Source: Planctomycetota bacterium (lineage in GTDB: Bacteria > Planctomycetota > Planctomycetia > Gemmatales > HRBIN36). Taken from it: DNA of 64,000 nt. Numbering within the stretch: position 1 is the stretch's first letter; each line of letters opens with the position of its first letter. The stretch is from positions 62,001-126,000 of the forward strand of contig JACTMY010000020.1 of NCBI GenBank assembly GCA_014584395.1, written 5' to 3'. This document shows, piece after piece, positions 51,523 to 60,737 of the stretch. A model generated the notes under the pieces. That model was not told the DNA's origin, ran no database searches, and was given only the letters and a program-made list of their open reading frames with translations. The position numbers and the translations under genes were made by a program.

Positions 51523-52797
51523 TCACGAGAGCTGCACGGGTTCGTCCAGGTCGTCCAGCCAGTGGCCCATCTTTTCCTTCTTGGCTCGCAAGTAGCGGCG
51601 ATTGCTCGGCGTGGGCGGTGTTTGCAGGGCCACCCGCTCGACGATCTTCAGACCAAAACCATCCAGGCCGACGACCTTCTTGGGATTGTTGGTGAGCAGG
51701 CGGATTTGCCGAATGCCCAGGTCGGCGAGGATCTGGGCGCCGATGCCGTAATGGCGGAGGTCCGCGGCGAAGCCAAGCCGCTGGTTGGCCTCCACGGTGT
51801 CCAAGCCCTGTTGCTGCTGCAGTTGATACGCCTTCAGTTTGGCGAGCAAGCCGATGCCGCGCCCTTCCTGCCGCATGTAAAGGAGCGCCCCTCGCCCCGC
51901 GGCGGCGACGTGCTCCATGGCGCGGTGAAGCTGCGTGCCGCAATCGCAAAGCTGGCTGCCGAAGATGTCGCCGGTCAAACATTCGCTGTGCATCCGAACG
52001 AGGACCGGCTCCTTTTGTTCGATGACCGAGCCGTCGGGGCCGCGTTGACCGATGCCGCCCAGGCACAGGGCCAGGTGCGGTTCCGGATCGACCACAGAGG
52101 AATAGACGAAGAGATCGAAAACGCCATAATCCGTCGGCAGTTTGACGCTGAGTTCAAGATGGATCAGTTTCTCGCGGTGGCGGCGGTAGTCGATGAGGTC
52201 CTGGATGGTGCACATTTTCAGTTGATGGGTTTGGCAAAACTGCCGCAGATCGGGGACGCGAGCCATCCGGCCGTCGGGGGTGAGGATTTCGCAAATGACC
52301 GCCGCCTCGGCCAGCCCGGCGAGCCGGGCCAGGTCGGTGCTGCCCTCGGTGTGCCCCGCGCGGACGAGGACGCCGCCGGGATGGGCGCGCAGACCATCCA
52401 CGTGGCCGGGCCGGACCAGGTCGCTGGGCTGCGTCCGCGGATCGATGGCCACCTGGATCGACCGCGCCCGATCATAGGCGGAGGTGCCCGTCGTGATGCC
52501 GGTGCGGGCGTCGAATTTCACGGTGAAGGCCGTGCCCGTGCGGGTGGTGTTGATCGTCGTCTGCGGGTCGAGATGCAAGCGGTCCGCCATCGCCTGGGAC
52601 ATGGCCAGGCAGAGAATCCCTCGGCCATGGACCAGCATGAAGTTGATGGCTTCGGGGGTGACTTTCTCAGCGGGCAGCACCAGGTCGCCTTCGTTTTCCC
52701 GATTTTCATCGTCCACCAGGACGATCATGCGACCGGCCTGCAACTCGGCGATGGCTTCCTCGATCGTGCAAAATGCCGTCAGGCTCAGTTCCGACAT
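51523..52797 (-). CDS. ribBA: Bifunctional DHBP synthase / GTP cyclohydrolase II
   Basis: 424 residues. The N-terminal 3,4-dihydroxy-2-butanone-4-phosphate synthase has DDENRENEGDLV, GTAFTVKFDA and RAGHTEGSTDLARLAGL. The C-terminal GTP cyclohydrolase II has RMHSECLTGDIFGSQLCDCG (zinc cysteines), MRQEGRGIGL and LLTNNPKKV. Both halves look functional and feed riboflavin synthesis. The ATG at 52797 gives the family N-terminus; a GTG at 52848 and an ATG at 52836 are alternatives. It is convergent with the Fur gene. I see no FMN riboswitch upstream. Confidence 0.95.
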   Translation of the reverse strand: MSELSLTAFCTIEEAIAELQAGRMIVLVDDENRENEGDLVLPAEKVTPEAINFMLVHGRGILCLAMSQAMADRLHLDPQTTINTTRTGTAFTVKFDARTGITTGTSAYDRARSIQVAIDPRTQPSDLVRPGHVDGLRAHPGGVLVRAGHTEGSTDLARLAGLAEAAVICEILTPDGRMARVPDLRQFCQTHQLKMCTIQDLIDYRRHREKLIHLELSVKLPTDYGVFDLFVYSSVVDPEPHLALCLGGIGQRGPDGSVIEQKEPVLVRMHSECLTGDIFGSQLCDCGTQLHRAMEHVAAAGRGALLYMRQEGRGIGLLAKLKAYQLQQQQGLDTVEANQRLGFAADLRHYGIGAQILADLGIRQIRLLTNNPKKVVGLDGFGLKIVERVALQTPPTPSNRRYLRAKKEKMGHWLDDLDEPVQLS

Positions 52798-53035
52798 GCT
52801 GCTCTTGGCTCCGTCTTGTTGCTGCTGGAAGGCCATGAAGGTCCACACTTCCTTATGCTATCCGAAGCGCTGCCAAACGACAGCCAGCTTCAGGTGCGGT
52901 GGCGGATGGCGCACTGCATAGCATACCGTAGATCAAGCACCATCCTCACTCAGCGAACGGAAAAAAGCACCCGAGGATGGACGAACCAGCCTCGGGTTGC
53001 GTGCGAATCGGGCCTGCGACCTGTGATCGACAGGG

Positions 53036-55306
53036 TTACTTGTCTTCCTTCTTGTCCTCTTTCTTTTCGTCCTTGCCCTCGACCTTGGGCGGCGCGGGAG
53101 GGTCTTCCCCCAAACGCACCGGCGTGGCGAAGATCGGCCCCTTCATCGGCGGCGGGGCGGGCGGCTGGCCGATGGCGGGGTTGCCGCCGGGCATGCCCAT
53201 GTTCGGACCCAGGGGGAATTGATTTTGCGGACTGCCGAACAGCGCCGCCAGTTGCCGATCGAGCAGCATGTCCACGAGTCGCTGGTTGTAAACCTTCACC
53301 GGGAAAGGATACAGGGTCACGATCAGATGGTTGGTCTGACGGGAAGCGCCGACAACCAGCCAATCGTTCGCCTCTTGGGGGCCGCGGTCCGGCGCGGGCG
53401 GCTTGGCAGGCGGAGGCGCGTCGGAGCCTTCGCCGCCGGGGCCTGCTGCTCCAGCGGGTGGAGGCGCGGATGCGCCGCCAGGCGGCGGAACTGAAGGAGG
53501 ATCGATGGGAGGCAGCCCTTGCTGCGCCCGGCGCCGCATCTCGGCATCGGGAATGACGACGGTCATGCCGGCGCCCGGATTCGCTCCTGGCATGCCGGGT
53601 TTGCCTGCGGCTGGAGGATTGGGTGGATTGACCGGTGCTCCTCCTCCTTGCCCCACCACGCTCGGTCCGCCAGGAGGGGGAGGATTCGCCACGCCGGCAT
53701 CACCGCCGGCGAGCGGAGGCGCGGGAGGCCGGTTGAACGAATGCGCCATGCCGCCTTGCCACCATCCCCAAACACTCGGATGAGGCCGCATGGCCACGAT
53801 CAAGCCGTTGGCATCCGTCTCGGACAACGCTTTCTGAAAGACCGGGAGCGAGGCTAAGTTCCTCAATGCAGCGCCAGGCCACAGCGAGACGATGACCGTA
53901 TCGACGTCGGTGCCGATCAAGAGGATGCGGTCCTTACAGCCGATGTACCAGGTGGTCCCGTTCTCCAGGTCGGCGCGATGGAACGTGATGCCGCGATGCT
54001 CCATGGGAGTGAGCTTGGTCGGATGGCCCACCCAAGCGCTGACGAGCCTCGGGAACCAATCGGTCTGCCATTTTTCCGCCGTGGCGGGTTCGTCGGCTTC
54101 GAGGAGGATCAGCGGGGCGAGGGGGCGGGATCGACCATGCACTAAAGCTACGGCCCATTGCCGCAGATGCGGGGCGAATTCCTTGGCGAACTTGACTTGC
54201 ATGATGTCTTCCAGGCGGTCGATGGTGCGGCTGGGCATGCGCATCTCCACCTGGCTCAGGCGCGCGAGACTATCCATCGACTCCAGCAGCCGTTCCCAGC
54301 GGCGTTCGCCATCGGGGCAGGCCATCGCGACCAGGGCCACGGTGTCGCCGGGCACGCGGTTCAGCAGCGATTCCTTGACCGCCGCCGGCGGCACCGCGTC
54401 CAGCAGCGGCGCGCGGTCCACTTCGGCGAGCGCCACCTCGGCCCGCAGCGACACGTGCCCTTTTTCCCAATGGACTTGCCCGGCGATTTGCTGCAGCGCC
54501 TTGGCATGGACGTGGGAAGACAGGGATTGCACGAGCGGATGACTCACGGCCAGGAGCCGATGCCAATGGACGTGGAAAAACGCACTCGCCTTCCCGCCGT
54601 GGGCTTGGCGGGCTTGCTGAAACGCGGCCTGTTCGAACAGGCTCGGCCCCACGGCATTGCCCTGGCTGCGGTGGATGACTTCGGCCAGGGCCTTCGGCGA
54701 ACCGGCGAGGATCGCGCCCTGCACCACGGCCACGACGCAGTCATACGTCGGCTTTTGCTGAGTCTCATCCACGTAAACCAGGCCAGGCACGGAGGCCCGT
54801 GGATTATAAAAGAGCTTGACGCCCGCCACTTCCTCGACCATTCGCCATTGGCCCTCGGTCATGGCCCGGCGCAGGCTGGTCGTGGGGGCGATGGTGTCGC
54901 CCAGATGCAAAAGGGCCACCCATTGCATGTCGCCGCGGGAATCCGTGTCGATCACGGCCCAGGCGGCGCTGCCGAGCTTTTGCGTTTCAGGCAGCATGTC
55001 GGGGGTCAGCCAGACCGCCAATTCGGCTAACCAGCCCGGCACAACCGTCGGTCCGCGCCGCAGGTTGAAGGGATAATTGTCCAGCGGCGTGCCCGAGAAG
55101 AGGTCGGCCATTTCCTTGGCGAGTTGGGAAAGATTGCGAGCCTCGACGTAACAAGCCGTCCGCGAGGGCAGCCAGCGGGCCGGATCGCCATCGCTCTTCG
55201 GCGGGCCGGCGTCGAGGGTCGGTCGGCCATGCACCGCCGCCGCGACGCAGCAGCCAAGGGCCAGACCGAGCCACAACATTCGGCGATGGAGGGGAATTAG
55301 CGGCAT
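53036..55306 (-). CDS. Large secreted protein with Pro/Gly-rich insert, function unknown
   Basis: 756 residues with a signal peptide (MLWLGLALGCCVAAAVHG). Residues 20-500 look globular and DUF3352-like (LPSRTACYVEARNLSQLA, GVKLFYNP, AFFHVHWHRL). A Pro/Gly/Ala-rich region of about 150 residues (about 500-640) contains many PPP and GG runs. The end is charged (EGKDEKKEDKKEDK). AGAGGT lies before the ATG at 55306. A 15-nt palindrome sits in the leader. No clear family or partner was recognised. Confidence 0.7.
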   Translation of the reverse strand: MPLIPLHRRMLWLGLALGCCVAAAVHGRPTLDAGPPKSDGDPARWLPSRTACYVEARNLSQLAKEMADLFSGTPLDNYPFNLRRGPTVVPGWLAELAVWLTPDMLPETQKLGSAAWAVIDTDSRGDMQWVALLHLGDTIAPTTSLRRAMTEGQWRMVEEVAGVKLFYNPRASVPGLVYVDETQQKPTYDCVVAVVQGAILAGSPKALAEVIHRSQGNAVGPSLFEQAAFQQARQAHGGKASAFFHVHWHRLLAVSHPLVQSLSSHVHAKALQQIAGQVHWEKGHVSLRAEVALAEVDRAPLLDAVPPAAVKESLLNRVPGDTVALVAMACPDGERRWERLLESMDSLARLSQVEMRMPSRTIDRLEDIMQVKFAKEFAPHLRQWAVALVHGRSRPLAPLILLEADEPATAEKWQTDWFPRLVSAWVGHPTKLTPMEHRGITFHRADLENGTTWYIGCKDRILLIGTDVDTVIVSLWPGAALRNLASLPVFQKALSETDANGLIVAMRPHPSVWGWWQGGMAHSFNRPPAPPLAGGDAGVANPPPPGGPSVVGQGGGAPVNPPNPPAAGKPGMPGANPGAGMTVVIPDAEMRRRAQQGLPPIDPPSVPPPGGASAPPPAGAAGPGGEGSDAPPPAKPPAPDRGPQEANDWLVVGASRQTNHLIVTLYPFPVKVYNQRLVDMLLDRQLAALFGSPQNQFPLGPNMGMPGGNPAIGQPPAPPPMKGPIFATPVRLGEDPPAPPKVEGKDEKKEDKKEDK

Positions 55307-55330
55307 GCATGCACCTCTACAGATTGAAGA

Positions 55331-55345
55331 ATGACCCTGGGTCAT
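55331..55345. promoter_or_regulatory. 15-nt palindrome, candidate operator
   Basis: ATGACCC-T-GGGTCAT is a perfect inverted repeat with a one-base centre, 25 nt before the start codon of the Pro-rich secreted protein. It could be an operator or a leader hairpin. Confidence 0.4.
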
Positions 55346-55501
55346 GACGGGATAGGATTCACGCCCCTCGCTCTCCGCCGATGGGATGCTGACGCGATGA
55401 GGGGGTTCGCCAACTTATTCGCTATCGTAACGTTCCCATTGGGCATTGAATAGAGAAAGTCGCAGAAAGTCGTCGTCATATGGCCTTGACATGGAACGGC
55501 G

Positions 55502-56506
55502 TCAAGCGGCTTGGGGCAGGTGGCAAATGAGGGCTTCGGTGATCGTCTTGGTGGTGCCCGTTCCGCCCAGGTCGCGGGTCAGCCCTGCCTTGCTCTCCAA
55601 CGTCAGGGCCACGGCTTGCTCGATGCGCCGGGCCGCGGACCGCTGCCCCACGTGGTCGAGCATGAGGGCCGCCGAACGGATCAGGGCGAGCGGATTGGCC
55701 AGGCCGCGACCGGCGATGTCCGGGGCGCTGCCGTGGACGGCCTCGAAGACGGCGGCGCGGGTGCCGATGTTGGCCCCGGGGACAACGCCCAGCCCGCCGA
55801 CCAGCCCGGCGCACAGGTCGCTGATGACGTCGCCGAAGAGGTTCTCCATGACGAGCACGTCGTAGCGTTCGGGGTAGAGCACGAGTTCCATGCAGACGTT
55901 GTCGATGCGCCGCTCCTCAAACTCGATAAAGGGAAATTCGTCGGCGACGGTCCGGGCCGCTTCGAGAAACATGCCGTCGCTGAGCCGCAGGACTTCGATT
56001 TTGTGGCAAAAGGTGACCTTGCGGCGCCCCTCGTGCCGGGCCAATTCGAAAGCATAGCGGACAATCCGCTCGCAAGCCGCGCGGGTGAGCACGCGCAGGC
56101 TTTCCACCACGCCGGGCACGACGACGTGTTCCCGCCCCGCATAGAGGCCCTCGGTGTTTTCGCGGACGACGATGAGGTTGACGCGCTCAAACGGCGTGGT
56201 CACGCCGGGCAGGGTCTTCACGGGGCGAACGCTGGCGTATAGGTCCAGCCCCTGCCGCAGGCGGACGTTGATCGAGCGGAAGCCCTTGCCGACCGGCGTT
56301 GTGCAGGGGCCTTTGAGGGCGACGCGATGTTGGTGGATCAGGTCGAGGGTCGCCTCGGGCAAAGGCTCGCCAAATTGTTCCATGCAGCCCAGCCCCGCCT
56401 GGGCCGGGATCCATTGAATGTCCACGCCCGCCGCGGCGATGACCTCCTGCGTTGCCGCCATCACTTCGGGGCCAATGCCGTCGCCGGGAATGCACACCAC
56501 GTTCAT
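55502..56506 (-). CDS. NAD-type isocitrate dehydrogenase (isocitrate/isopropylmalate DH family)
   Basis: 334 residues, the length of the short NAD-dependent IDH class. It has VVCIPGDGIGPEV, the substrate segment RSINVRLRQGLDLYASVRPVK (Ser/Asn/Arg as in isocitrate enzymes rather than LeuB), VVRENTEGLY, the metal-site aspartates in MENLFGDVISDL and the nucleotide region VHGSAPDIAGRGLANP. It oxidises isocitrate to 2-oxoglutarate. The ATG at 56506 starts the family N-terminus; the frame to 56575 was rejected. Homoisocitrate or tartrate dehydrogenase activity cannot be fully excluded. Confidence 0.88.
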   Translation of the reverse strand: MNVVCIPGDGIGPEVMAATQEVIAAAGVDIQWIPAQAGLGCMEQFGEPLPEATLDLIHQHRVALKGPCTTPVGKGFRSINVRLRQGLDLYASVRPVKTLPGVTTPFERVNLIVVRENTEGLYAGREHVVVPGVVESLRVLTRAACERIVRYAFELARHEGRRKVTFCHKIEVLRLSDGMFLEAARTVADEFPFIEFEERRIDNVCMELVLYPERYDVLVMENLFGDVISDLCAGLVGGLGVVPGANIGTRAAVFEAVHGSAPDIAGRGLANPLALIRSAALMLDHVGQRSAARRIEQAVALTLESKAGLTRDLGGTGTTKTITEALICHLPQAA

Positions 56507-56646
56507 GATCGTCAAGCTCCATGCCGAAAGGGATCGACGGGGACATGGTAACACAGCGGACGCCGGGTCGGCCACGAGAAAGGTGCATCCTCGAAAGCCG
56601 CGGTCCCGTGATCGGCCCGCCGCGGAGGATGGCGGTCTATCAAGAA

Positions 56647-56669
56647 AGCCCGGCAGGGCATGCCGGGCT
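56647..56669 (-). terminator. Probable Rho-independent terminator after the YTV-type gene
   Basis: On the minus strand AGCCCGGCA / TGCCGGGCT form a 9-bp stem with a 5-nt loop followed by TTCTTG. It lies about 40 nt after the stop codon. Confidence 0.75.
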
Positions 56670-56707
56670 TGGCGGGTGGATATGGATGTCTTGAGCGAAC
56701 GGCTGGA

Positions 56708-57877
56708 TTAGCGGCAGCAGGAGCTGCAGCCGCACACCTGCACCTTGACGGTCCGGGTCGTCTTTTCCCATTCGCAATAGGCTTCCTTCACGGTCACCTC
56801 TTCGGGCTTCCATTCGCAGACGACCCGGGTGCGCGTGCCCTTCTTTTCCACGGGCTTGCAGGTCGCGACGTTGATGGTGACTTCCTTTTCCACCGGCACC
56901 CATTCGCAGACGCGGCGCGTCTCGGTCTTGGGTTCGACCTTCATCTTGCAGACGTTGACCATGACCTTCTCCCGCACGGGAACGCTTTCGTAAACGGTGC
57001 GCATTTCGGTTCGCGGTTCCCAGCGGTATTTGCAAACGTTGACCATGCATTCTTCGGTGTAGGGAACGGGGTTGCACACGGTCCGCATTTCCGTCCGCGG
57101 TTCATAGCGATACTTGGTCACGCAGCGGGTCACGTCGCGGGTTTCCGTCACCGGCTTCATCACGCAGTGCGGCACGGTGCAGGTTTGTTGCACGGTCGTC
57201 CAGCACGTTCGGCTGCAGCCCGTGCACGGGTCCACCGTCACCACGGGAACTTTGCATGCCCGGGTCACTTCCCGCGTCGTCATCTCCGGCACCCAGCGGC
57301 AGAACGTTTGCTTTTCCGTCACCATCTCGGTGTAAGGGATGCAGACGTTGTAGGTGTATGGCACTTGCTTGGTTTCAATCCGATAGCGCGTGACCGTCCG
57401 CTTTTCCTGTTCGGTGTAGGGGATGCAGACGTTGTAGGTGTAAGGCACCTGCTTGGTGCGGCATTCATAGCGAACGCGCTCTTGTTCTTCCTGAACCGTA
57501 TAGGGCGTGCACACGTTGTAGGTGACCTGCACGTCTTTTTCCTTCATCACCCAATCGATGCACTTTTGCTTTTGCGGCGTGGTTTCGGTTTGCATTTCCA
57601 CCCAGGTGTAATCTTCCTTAATCTCGCGCTGCACGGGCTTGTAGATCGTGCGCTTGACTTCGCGTTCCTTGTGGACCGGCTTGTATTCCACGATCGTCCG
57701 CTCTTCGAACTTCGGCTCGGTCTTGGCCGAAGCGTCCGAGCAGGCGCCGCAGGTGACGCAAGCGGGGCGCGTTTCACAACAAGTGACTCGGCAACGACGG
57801 CCGAAACTGGCATCGGCCGACGCCGCCAGCCAGGCCAGCCCACCCATCACCATGACCAGGCGAATGGACCATTTCAT
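56708..57877 (-). CDS. Cysteine-rich YTV-type repeat surface protein
   Basis: 389 residues with a signal peptide (SIRLVMVMGGLAWLAASADA). The mature protein has about 31 cysteines and is built of short repeats. Two 28-residue copies of YNVCxPYT...TKQVPYT lie at 120-175 with a partial third, and three units of YRxEPRTEMRTV...VNVCK lie at 256-341. This matches the planctomycete YTV family, implicated in the protein cell wall or envelope and cross-linked by disulfides. GGAG lies nine bases before the ATG at 57877. Monocistronic with its own terminator. Confidence 0.85.
   Translation of the reverse strand: MKWSIRLVMVMGGLAWLAASADASFGRRCRVTCCETRPACVTCGACSDASAKTEPKFEERTIVEYKPVHKEREVKRTIYKPVQREIKEDYTWVEMQTETTPQKQKCIDWVMKEKDVQVTYNVCTPYTVQEEQERVRYECRTKQVPYTYNVCIPYTEQEKRTVTRYRIETKQVPYTYNVCIPYTEMVTEKQTFCRWVPEMTTREVTRACKVPVVTVDPCTGCSRTCWTTVQQTCTVPHCVMKPVTETRDVTRCVTKYRYEPRTEMRTVCNPVPYTEECMVNVCKYRWEPRTEMRTVYESVPVREKVMVNVCKMKVEPKTETRRVCEWVPVEKEVTINVATCKPVEKKGTRTRVVCEWKPEEVTVKEAYCEWEKTTRTVKVQVCGCSSCCR
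56855..57112 (-). repeat. Tandem 84-90 nt repeats, second family of the YTV-type gene
   Basis: Three in-frame units (28, 28 and 30 residues) share an EPRTEMRTV-like core and end in a cysteine-lysine pair. They are diverged at the DNA level. Confidence 0.75.
57329..57520 (-). repeat. Tandem 84-nt repeats, first family of the YTV-type gene
   Basis: Two full units and one partial unit of 28 residues (YNVCxPYT to KQVPYT) lie in tandem. A stretch of about 40 nt is nearly identical between the second and third copies, which suggests recent duplication or conversion. Confidence 0.8.
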
Positions 57878-58255
57878 TTTCCAACACTCCATGAAATTGA
57901 ATGGGATCTTGGTTTCAAGTTTACGCCCACCGGCAAAAGGCCGAAGAGCAGTATCTTGTCTTATCAAAGTCAGCGTAAATTGTCCATAATTTCCATTCTT
58001 CCCATCTTGTCATGCTCATTGGAGCAGAAGTGGCAAGCCGTCATGGAAACCATGAAGGGCCGCGGAGCGCTGATCCCGCAAGGGGCCGTCGCTGAGCGCC
58101 ATTTCCATATGAGGTTCATTTCCAAATTCTGCTGGAAAGTTATTTGCAACCCGGCAGAGGGATCGCTTATCATGAATCGCCAAACCGGGACCTGGGCCGA
58201 TGGGGAGGCTCCGGCCAAGGCATGCGGAGCGTTCACCGAAGAATGTGAGTCGTTC
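57878..58255. other. 378-nt divergent intergenic region
   Basis: It separates the YTV-type gene (minus) from the DUF7691-like gene (plus). It is AT-richer than its surroundings at 57950-58020. No convincing promoter pair was found on either strand. An upstream ATG at 58171 with AGAGGGA before it would extend the plus-strand gene by 28 residues. Confidence 0.5.
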
Positions 58256-58846
58256 ATGGCGATCGAGTGGCACTTTGTTTCTTACAATCTAGGTCGATTT
58301 CAACAGGTCTTTGGCAAAGCGAGCGAGCTGGAGGAAGCAGCCCTTTTGAAGGTGCTCGAATATGAGTTGGGCGCGGAGCCGGAAGATGAGCTAGGCGTCT
58401 TGGCTCGAAAGATTGCCCATGAAGGGATTCAGTACAAGGGGATGAATCCCCGGGACGCGGAAGCGTTGGATCAGATCATCGGCGTTTGCCTTAGCCAGGA
58501 AGGCCTCTGGAACGAATTGGAACTCGAACAAGAAATGCAAGAGGGCTTTCCCCATCCCATCGTCTTGGAAATGCTGCGCAAGGCCCAACAGGCTAACCTC
58601 AAGCTGGAATGGCTTCCCATCCTAAAGGGAGGACGCCGGTTTCGCAGCGACCTTGGCCCCGAGTGCCGCTACTTCATGATCGAGCGCGTAGAGGTCCCCA
58701 AACTCGCCCAGGAGGCCCGGCAAATCCTCGCCCTGCCCGGTCCATGGAGTTCGGAGCAAGTCCCAATCCAAATTATGGATCAGCTCATCATGGTGTGCGA
58801 GTTCATCGCCCGCAAGCAACGCCCCATGGCTGGCGTGTTGAGTTAA
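58256..58846 (+). CDS. DUF7691-like cytosolic protein
   Basis: 196 residues starting MAIEWHFVSYNLGRF. It is helical and acidic with a WLPILKGGRRFRSDLGPECRYF core. I recall similar 190-210-residue proteins as DUF7691, but the match is from memory and tentative. No signal peptide or membrane segment is seen. The start at 58256 fits the family; an ATG at 58171 is possible. It precedes the lipoprotein gene by 45 nt on the same strand. Confidence 0.65.
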   Translation: MAIEWHFVSYNLGRFQQVFGKASELEEAALLKVLEYELGAEPEDELGVLARKIAHEGIQYKGMNPRDAEALDQIIGVCLSQEGLWNELELEQEMQEGFPHPIVLEMLRKAQQANLKLEWLPILKGGRRFRSDLGPECRYFMIERVEVPKLAQEARQILALPGPWSSEQVPIQIMDQLIMVCEFIARKQRPMAGVLS

Positions 58847-58891
58847 ACGCGGCTTGAGCCCAACTTTCCCTCGTTCAATGGGATACCCTTC

Positions 58892-59299
58892 ATGCACGCT
58901 CGGACCGCTCGCTGGGCTTGTGTCTCCCTTGGCATTGTGTTTGGCTTCGGCGGCTGTTCCATGCCGGGACAGCGTTATCTGGATGCTGAAAGCCAACTCG
59001 ATGGGCGAGTGGTGATGCAAACGGGTTTCGGCGTTCCCGATGGTTGGAGCCGGCAGCAAGCATGGAACCGCTTGAAAAATTACAGCTTGGCCAGCACGTC
59101 CAACCCGCCGCCACGCCCGGAAAAATCATCGGAGAACCTGCTCGAAGGCCAGGTGCGGATGGCCTTGAATCATGTCGGCCGGGCCTTTGCCGTGGTGGAA
59201 ACCGAGTCGCTCCGCTGCGTGATCGATCCCAGCGACCCGATGCGGTGGATTATTTCATCCGAAGACGTCATGCGCTTGGCGAAGTCCATCCCACCTTGA
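58892..59299 (+). CDS. Small lipoprotein, function unknown
   Basis: 135 residues with a signal peptide ending in the lipobox FGFGGC, so it is likely a membrane-anchored lipoprotein. The mature region contains a Pro-rich stretch and a C-terminal beta-rich part (HVGRAFAVVETESLRCVIDP). No family was recognised. Its stop converges on the ubiquitin-like gene with a 26-nt gap. Confidence 0.65.
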   Translation: MHARTARWACVSLGIVFGFGGCSMPGQRYLDAESQLDGRVVMQTGFGVPDGWSRQQAWNRLKNYSLASTSNPPPRPEKSSENLLEGQVRMALNHVGRAFAVVETESLRCVIDPSDPMRWIISSEDVMRLAKSIPP

Positions 59300-59325
59300 T
59301 GGAAGTCCTCCGCGTCCTGCGCCCT

Positions 59326-59628
59326 TCACTCCTGGCCGCCGGACACGGCCCCGACGATGAAGAATGGCTCTTCCCCTCTGGCGACGGCGTCGGGCAAGGG
59401 CGCGTCGGGATCGTCGAAGGAAACATCCTCCGCGCAAGCGAAAAAGCGCAGCAAGGGTCGGCGCTGGAGCGAGCCATGTTCGCGGATGGCGCCGCGCAGG
59501 ACAGGGAAGCGGGCTTCGAGCGCCTCCAGGAGCGACCGCTGCGTTGCCGTTCCCGCCACGTCGAGATGGACTTCGCCTTCAACCTTGGCCAGGGTCCGCA
59601 AGTGAAAAGGCAGGACGACGCGGATCAT
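59326..59628 (-). CDS. MoaD/ThiS-like ubiquitin-fold protein
   Basis: 100 residues with the beta-grasp pattern of MoaD/Thi[47 protein letters not shown] and a C-terminal [12 protein letters not shown]. The double glycine is followed by two extra residues, so adenylylation would need trimming first. No moeB/thiF partner is adjacent. It overlaps the propeller gene by ATGA and is surely co-translated with it. The pairing with a BNR-propeller protein recurs in many bacteria but its role is unknown to me. Confidence 0.8.
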   Translation of the reverse strand: MIRVVLPFHLRTLAKVEGEVHLDVAGTATQRSLLEALEARFPVLRGAIREHGSLQRRPLLRFFACAEDVSFDDPDAPLPDAVARGEEPFFIVGAVSGGQE

Positions 59629-60737
59629 GGCAGCGTCTGCACTTCCACGGCGACGACGGCGGGCAGGTGCTCGGCGATGGCTTCCCAATGGTCGCCGCCG
59701 TCGGCCGAGGCGTAGACCTGCCCTCCGGTGGTGCCGAAGTAGACGCCGCATTCATCGAGCTGATCCACCGCCATGGCGTCGCGGAGCACATTGACGTAGC
59801 AATGCGCCTGCGGCAATCCCGCGGTGAGTGCTTCCCAATCATTCCCTCCCGTCCGGCTGCGATAGACGCGGAGCTTGCCGTCAGGGGGATAGTGCTCGGC
59901 GTCGCTTTTGATGGGCACGACGTAAATCGTCTCCGGCTCATGAGCGTGCACTTCGATGGGAAAGCCGAAGTCGGTGGGCAAGTTGCCGCTGACTTCGCGC
60001 CAGGAATCGCCGGCGTCGTCGCTGCGCATGACGTCCCAATGTTTTTGCATGAACAAAGTGTTCGGCCTAGAGGGATGCATGGCGATGCGGTGGACGCAGT
60101 GGCCGACCTCGGCGGTGGGATCGGGGATATATTCCGAGTGCAGCCCCTTATTGATGGGCTTCCAGGATTGGCCGCCGTCGTCGGTGCGAAACGCCCCGGC
60201 TGACGAGATGGCGATGAAGAGCCGCTGGGGTTTGGCGGAGTCGAGCAGAATGGTGTGCAAACCCATGCCGCCCGCCCCGGGGGCCCATTTCTCGCCTTGG
60301 ACGCTGCGCAAAGCGGGCAGTTCCTGCCAGGACTTGCCGCCGTCGCTGGAGCGGAACAGGGCCGCGTCTTCCGCACCGGCATAAACCGTGTCGGCATCGG
60401 TCAGGGAGGGTTCAAGGTGCCAAATGCGTTTGAACTCCCAGGGGTGGGGCGTGCCATCGTACCACAGGTGCGCGCCTGGGGTGCCTTCGTAGGTGAATTG
60501 ATTATCGACCGGGTTCCAGGTTTGGCCGCCGTCGTCGCTGCGCTGGATCATCTGGCCGAACCAGCCGCTGGATTGCGAGGCATAGAGTCGATTCGGGTCG
60601 GCGGGCGAACCCTTGAGGTGATAGATTTCCCAGCCGCCGAAGAACGGCCCATCGATCCGCCATTGTTTCCGCTGGCCATCCGCGGTCAGGATGAATGCGC
60701 CCTTGCGCGTCCCGACCAAAACTCTCACGCCGCTCAT
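59625..60737 (-). CDS. BNR/Asp-box beta-propeller (sialidase-like) protein
   Basis: 370 residues. Six Asp-box-like repeats are visible ([60 protein letters not shown]), giving a probable six-bladed propeller of the VPS10/WD40-like exo-alpha-sialidase group. Despite the name, catalytic sialidase residues are not evident. There is no signal peptide, so it is cytosolic. GGGAG lies before the ATG at 60737; the frame to 60833 was rejected. Co-translated with the ubiquitin-like protein. Confidence 0.85.
   Translation of the reverse strand: MSGVRVLVGTRKGAFILTADGQRKQWRIDGPFFGGWEIYHLKGSPADPNRLYASQSSGWFGQMIQRSDDGGQTWNPVDNQFTYEGTPGAHLWYDGTPHPWEFKRIWHLEPSLTDADTVYAGAEDAALFRSSDGGKSWQELPALRSVQGEKWAPGAGGMGLHTILLDSAKPQRLFIAISSAGAFRTDDGGQSWKPINKGLHSEYIPDPTAEVGHCVHRIAMHPSRPNTLFMQKHWDVMRSDDAGDSWREVSGNLPTDFGFPIEVHAHEPETIYVVPIKSDAEHYPPDGKLRVYRSRTGGNDWEALTAGLPQAHCYVNVLRDAMAVDQLDECGVYFGTTGGQVYASADGGDHWEAIAEHLPAVVAVEVQTLP

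Noticed and set aside
52798-53035. FMN riboswitch before ribBA
   Set aside because: The conserved RFN-element segments are not present in the leader.
56660-58255. Plus-strand open frame running antisense through the YTV-type gene into the DUF7691-like gene
   Set aside because: The first 530 codons give a His-rich sequence without homology; only the part from 58256 looks like a protein.
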